Below, one piece after another: positions 59,405 through 64,000 of a stretch of 64,000 bases of DNA. The stretch is from Fomitopsis serialis. Taxonomy: Eukaryota > Basidiomycota > Agaricomycetes > Polyporales > Fomitopsidaceae. The translations under genes and the position numbers were made by a program. The stretch spans positions 62,001-126,000 of the forward strand of contig NW_025955073.1 of the NCBI RefSeq assembly GCF_022376445.1, written 5' to 3'. The notes under the pieces are model-generated. The model ran no database searches and was not told where the DNA came from. It saw nothing but the letters and a program-made list of their open reading frames with translations. Position 1 is the stretch's first letter; the number at the start of each line of letters is the position of its first letter.

Positions 59405-60144
59405 CTTCAGGGTGGACGTGCGCGACGGAGCACGTCCACCCTACAGCCGCGTATTTCACCGGTGGTCCATCTCAGGTGAGTGTATACCCACGATGTAGGA
59501 GGACACGCGCGTCCTCCTGAACCAGTGTTGCGACCCTCACATGTGTCGTAAATAGACTGATATAGGAGGGCGCGCGTGGTCGCGCGCGTCCTCCTAAAAG
59601 GCCATATCAACGTACCGCAGGTACCTGATATGTGTCGCAAACATACGTATATAGGAGGGCGCGCGCGACCGCGCGCGCCCTCCTATATGGGCCGTCTGAC
59701 GGGCCAATTATAGTGGCCCAAAATACACTGATTTAGGAGGGCGCGCGCGATCGCGCGCGCCCTCCTATATCCGTCTATTTTGACGGTGTTCCGACACGTA
59801 CGCCCACCCTCCGAACGTGTTCGCGCACGGGCATGAGGGGTGCGCGCACCCTTCAAAACACAATTTTATACCCATCAAATGGGCTGTTTTAGGAGGGCGC
59901 GCGCGATCGCGCGCGCCCTCCTATAATGGCGTGTTTTTGATGATATTTGGGTGCGCGCACTCAACACGCACCCTCCAAAGGTGCGTGCACCCCATCTACC
60001 TGTCCAAATCATACAATATAGGAGGGCGCGCGCGATCGCGCGCGCCCTCCTATTTAGCAGGTTTATATGGCACTGAATGCCACCCTTCTGAAGCACAAAA
60101 TCAACGGTAATAGGAGGGCGTGCGCGATCGCGCGCGTCCTCCTA
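59405..60144. repeat. Cluster 2 of 34-bp GC palindromes
   Basis: Perfect or near-perfect copies of the palindrome seen at 55437 lie at 59652, 59734, 59890, 60019 and 60111, with degenerate copies near 59410, 59496 and 59563. The two clusters sit 3.4 kb apart on either side of the two hypothetical genes. Confidence 0.9.
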
Positions 60145-61600
60145 TATCTTGGGTGAATGACCCATATGATTGCTGTTGCCGTACGCATTTGCGAGCGTCC
60201 CCTATGATGGTGAGTATATGTCCCGCTGAAGACATATACTGCTCTCACAGGTGCACGCCCGCAATTGCGCACGGTGACCTAAATGTACTGATTGTGATGC
60301 ATGCAGCGGGTCATGCACCTTCCTCGTTCCTAGGTACGTCCGTCTGCATATTATATCCTACACTATTGACTTTATACACTGTGTAAGTACGTATTTTAGG
60401 TGGGCACATTCATGCTCTTACGCTGCCAGTCACCGCTGCATCAGGTGATCAGCTCGTCCATGTGGCAAACATGAGGCGTCCTCCACCTGTGTCTGCCAGC
60501 GACGCATCCCCTTTCCATCACGCTCTCACTCTCATCCATACGGTGGGTACTCTACTTGTGTCTGTTCAGCGTTTGTCTCACTCAATTTCTCACAGGTCAG
60601 TATGGCGCCGAAGAAACCGACCAAGAAGCAGCGGGAGGCTGAGGCTGCGGCTGCGGCTGCGGCTGCAGCGTCGAGTGATCCGCCCGAGCCGGAAACACCA
60701 GCACGTCCGCCTGTATCGACCTACCCCTATGCCTGGTGCCCGGTGCCCCTGCTGGGCAATCTAACCATATATGGAAATATTTTCCCACGACCCCCCTGCT
60801 GGGCAGTGCCTGCCGGGCACTCCCGACCGCCAACTCAAACTGTCTTTCTACGTGCATAACACGTCCATCCTGACCATTCTCGCTCGTCACTGTCGTTCTC
60901 TCACTCACATCCTCTTTTCTCTTTTCTTCAGCACCTCTCACAGGGACCCACACTGCATATTGGACCACTCTCACTCGTGGCTGAAACAACTTTGAATGTT
61001 GGGCGTGCCCCACTGCCAACGTACACACGTCACCACCTGTATGTCCCCACATGCAATGGACCTGTTATCCATTCCTTGTCAACAGCAGGCAACCAGAAGG
61101 AGAGCAATACATCCGCTCAGTAGTGCTACTGTTCCACCCGTTGCACCGTCAACCATCACTCACCGAACAAATCCCAAGTCATGCAATTTTACGATTCCTG
61201 GTCTGCTGAATGTGTGGCAGCACTCCATGTACGCTAGGAAAGACATTCCAGAGCATATCTGGCCTCTGTGTGCACTGAGCAGAAGCACGGACGACTATTG
61301 GTCTTATTATGCCAACTAACCACCGATTCAATCCCAGAGCTGTGCCTGTTGACATTTTCAAGTGGTCTAAATGCACCACAATAGTCAGTCGATATCAGGA
61401 GATGTTTTCTCCATCAGACACATGCCCTCCGTGCCCCCCATAAATCCACGTTGAAATACAAGTTGTTTCCGCTGAGCAAACACCAAACAAATCACAAAGT
61501 TGCACACAATGACAGCTCAGGCTTTCTCAACAGGCAAGAATGGGCTCACAATGCCAGGGCCTACTCCCCAAATCATATGCAAGCCATATGACCGCTCAGC
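60145..61600. other. Poorly resolved region with a possible gene start
   Basis: The frame 60602-60859 begins MAPKKPTKKQREAEA and then a run of nine Ala encoded by a GCTGCG hexanucleotide repeat, followed by a Pro-rich stretch. The start context (cagtATGGCG) is fair, but no family or downstream exon could be assigned. Exon-like fragments before it (ATGAGGCGTCCTCC near 60470) are equally unplaced. The rest is AT-richer and leads into the tandem array. Confidence 0.3.
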
Positions 61601-64000
61601 ACAGCTGCGGAACGTCTGAGTTGTTCCCGACAACAAAACAACAAACAATTCACAGAGCTATACCAACTCACAATCTACATGGTCTGAACTCACCATAATA
61701 GCATGTCTGTCTCAGGCAAGGGTTCCCACATCCAACGCAAGCCATCTAACCGCTCAGTAGTGCCACATTTAAATGAAAGTGATTTGAGGGAAACAAATAC
61801 AAAACAAATCACAGTGCTGTGCCCAATGGCAAATTTTGCACTCTCAACATGCCACGACAGCCAATCAGTACTAGGAAATCACACACACCTCACTGACAAG
61901 CCACACTGCCACTCAGTATAGCCATGCAGAGTCTTAGTCATTCAGAATGACAGAATACCAAACAAATCACACAGCTCTATTGAACAACAACCCAGACAGT
62001 GTGAACATGCCAGAATACTCCAGGACTACTTAGAGCTATACCTGAACTCAATCGGAAGCAATATGACTGCCCAGCTGAGCGATATTCAATTACGAGTGAT
62101 CTCAATAAAACAAACACCCAATAATTCACAGCACTGTCACCAGTGAAAGCCTGTGTGGTCTGAACGTGCCAGGATAGTCCATCAGTACTAGGGACCACAC
62201 CACAACTCACCCGCACACCATACAATGCTTCATTAGAGCCACACCAAATCTGAGTCATTCTCGCTGACAGAATAACCAGCAGGGCACAGAGGGACAACCA
62301 ATGGTGTTATACTGAATCCAAAAACAGCAAAATATCCCATCTATATCTGGAAATGGATCACAAGTCAAACAGAAGGCATACGTGCACTCAACAAAGCCAC
62401 ATCTCAATATGAGCAGTGTCGGCTGCACAAATACAAAACAAATTGCAGGGCTACACTCAGTGACATTCTTAGTGGTCTGAATATGCTAGAATGGTCCATC
62501 AGTACTAGGGACCACACCACAACTCACCTACATGCCACATAATGGCTCAGTAGAGCCACACCAAATCTGAGTCATTCTCGCTGACAGAATACTCAGGAGG
62601 GCACAGAGGGACAACCAACGGTGTTATACTGAATCCAAATATGGCACAACATTCCATCTATATCAAGGAATGGACCACATGTCAAACAGAAGGCATACAT
62701 GCACTCAACAAAGCTGCATCTCGACATGAGCAGTTTCAACTGAACAATCATGAAACAAATCCCAGAGCTGCACTGAGCAACAATCCTACTGGTCTGAGCA
62801 TGCCAGAATGGTCCATCAGTACTAGGGATGATACTACAACTCACCCGCACACCATATGATGGCTCAGTAGAGCCACACTCCATCTGAGTCATTCTTGCTG
62901 ACAGAATAACCAGCAAGGCACAGAGAGACAACCAACAGTGTTACAGTGAGTCCAAATATGGCACAATATTCTGGCGCTATCGAAGAGTGCTCCCCAAGTC
63001 AAACAGAATGCCTACATGCGCTCAGCAAAGCCACATTTCAATATGAGCAGTTTTGGCTGAACAACTATCAAACAAATCACAGAGCTACACTGAGCAATAA
63101 TCCAAGTAATATGAAGGTGCCAGAATGCTCCATCACTACTAGGGCCCACACCACAACTCACATGCACATGATATGACCCCTCAGTAGAGCCACACACAAT
63201 CTGAGTCATTCTCGCTGACAGAATAACCAGCAGGGCACAGAGAGACAACCAACAGTGTTACAGTGAGTCCAAATATGGCACAATATTCTGGCGCTATCGA
63301 AGAGTGCTCCCCAAGTCAAACAGAATGCCTACATGCGCTCAGCAAAGCCACATTTCAATATGAGCAGTTTTGGCTGAACAACTATCAACAAATCACAGAG
63401 CTACACTGAGCAATAATCCAAGTAATATGAAGGTGCCAGAATGCTCCATCACTACTAGGGCCCACACCACTCACACCATGCACATGATATGACCCCTCAG
63501 TAGAGCCACACACAATCTGAGTCATTCTCGCTGACAGAATCAATGGCAGCCCACAGAGCGACAATGGCTCATAATTGTGCTGGTATGAAGATGGTAGAAT
63601 AGGGAGTCTGTATCAGGGAATATTGTCCAACTCACATGCACCAGTCATCTGTGCCCAGTAAGGCCACATCTGAATATGAGCACACTCCACTGAACAAATA
63701 CCAAACAAATCACAGAGCTGTACCTACGGACAATGTAGGTCATATGAACATGCCACAATATTCTATTGATACTGCAGACCACCACACCACTTGCTTGCAA
63801 GCTATAAGACCACCCAGTAGGGTTATATTTGAATATGAGGAGTTTCAAATGAACACACACTGAGCAAATTACTGAGCTGTGCCAACTGCCAATGTAGGTA
63901 TTGTGAACATAGCATATAATCTGCCTATACTTGGAAATATTTGTAGAGTCATACACAAGGCTTATTCCTGCTCAGCAAAGCCATCTTTGCTTGCAAGTAT
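61600..64000. repeat. Tandem array with a period of about 317 bp
   Basis: The anchor word GACAGAAT recurs at 61949, 62266, 62583, 62900, 63217 and 63533, spacing 316-317 bp. Adjacent units around 62930-63530 are nearly identical, while units before 62270 and after 63540 are more divergent, as expected from an array homogenised in its middle. Each unit contains CAAACAAATCACAGAGCT-like and TACTAGGG words. No coding capacity. The array reaches the end of the window. Confidence 0.85.

Noticed and set aside
55434..60110. Short ORFs containing GGRARSRAPSY or RRARAIARALL
   Set aside because: They are translations of the GC palindromes, which read similarly in several frames and both strands.
55437..60144. 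CRISPR-like array (regular palindromic repeats with unique spacers)
   Set aside because: Eukaryotic context, perfect palindromes with no cas genes, and spacers of variable length (about 30-120 bp) that include coding DNA.

Overview
The window is eukaryotic DNA, almost certainly from an Agaricomycete basidiomycete (a polypore-type fungus is my guess). Genes are broken by many 45-70 nt introns with GTRNGT donors and CAG/TAG acceptors. The core proteins (eS17, uS8, Rad6-type E2, CTP-dependent diacylglycerol kinase, SRPK-like kinase) read as fungal, and the accessory families (caspase-domain, HNH_2 and OTT_1508-type deaminase genes) are ones expanded in Agaricomycetes. The species call is inference; the gene structures are read from the sequence.

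Region 1 (1-36.6 kb) is an accessory, highly rearranged block. It holds two tandem HNH-nuclease-like genes (1-3152), a deaminase-like gene (4853-6794) with a decayed inverted second copy (27165-27820), and five caspase-domain loci with six caspase domains: 8251-9847 minus, 13996-15709, 20417-26386 (interrupted by an insertion and carrying two domains), 29587-31036 and 33064-34865. A repeated hypothetical gene follows two of the caspases (pseudogene 16559-17462, intact copy 35616-36506). One housekeeping gene, the Rad6/UBC2-type E2 (12275-12907 minus), lies inside the block. Two large non-coding elements sit here: a 1.68-kb near-palindrome with a tRNA-like, SINE-type sequence in each arm (17792-19467), and a 3.27-kb element inserted in a caspase exon with a 4-bp target duplication (20933-24200).

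Region 2 (36.7-54.9 kb) is compact core genome: a DHH-family phosphoesterase, an SH3-TBC Rab-GAP, a secreted amidase, an SRPK-like kinase, a divergent pair of ribosomal protein genes (eS17 minus, uS8 plus), and DGK1.

Region 3 (55-64 kb) is repeat-rich. Two clusters of 34-bp GC palindromes (55437-55985 and 59405-60144) bracket two poorly resolved hypothetical genes, one with a Zn2Cys6-like cysteine cluster. The window ends in a tandem array with a period of about 317 bp (about 61.6-64 kb).

The most interesting reading is that region 1 gathers a nuclease-like, a nucleic-acid-deaminase-like and several caspase-like families, all typical of biological-conflict or cell-death effectors. They are duplicated, decaying and interrupted by mobile DNA, as expected for a fast-evolving immunity or incompatibility locus. 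That functional link is inference.
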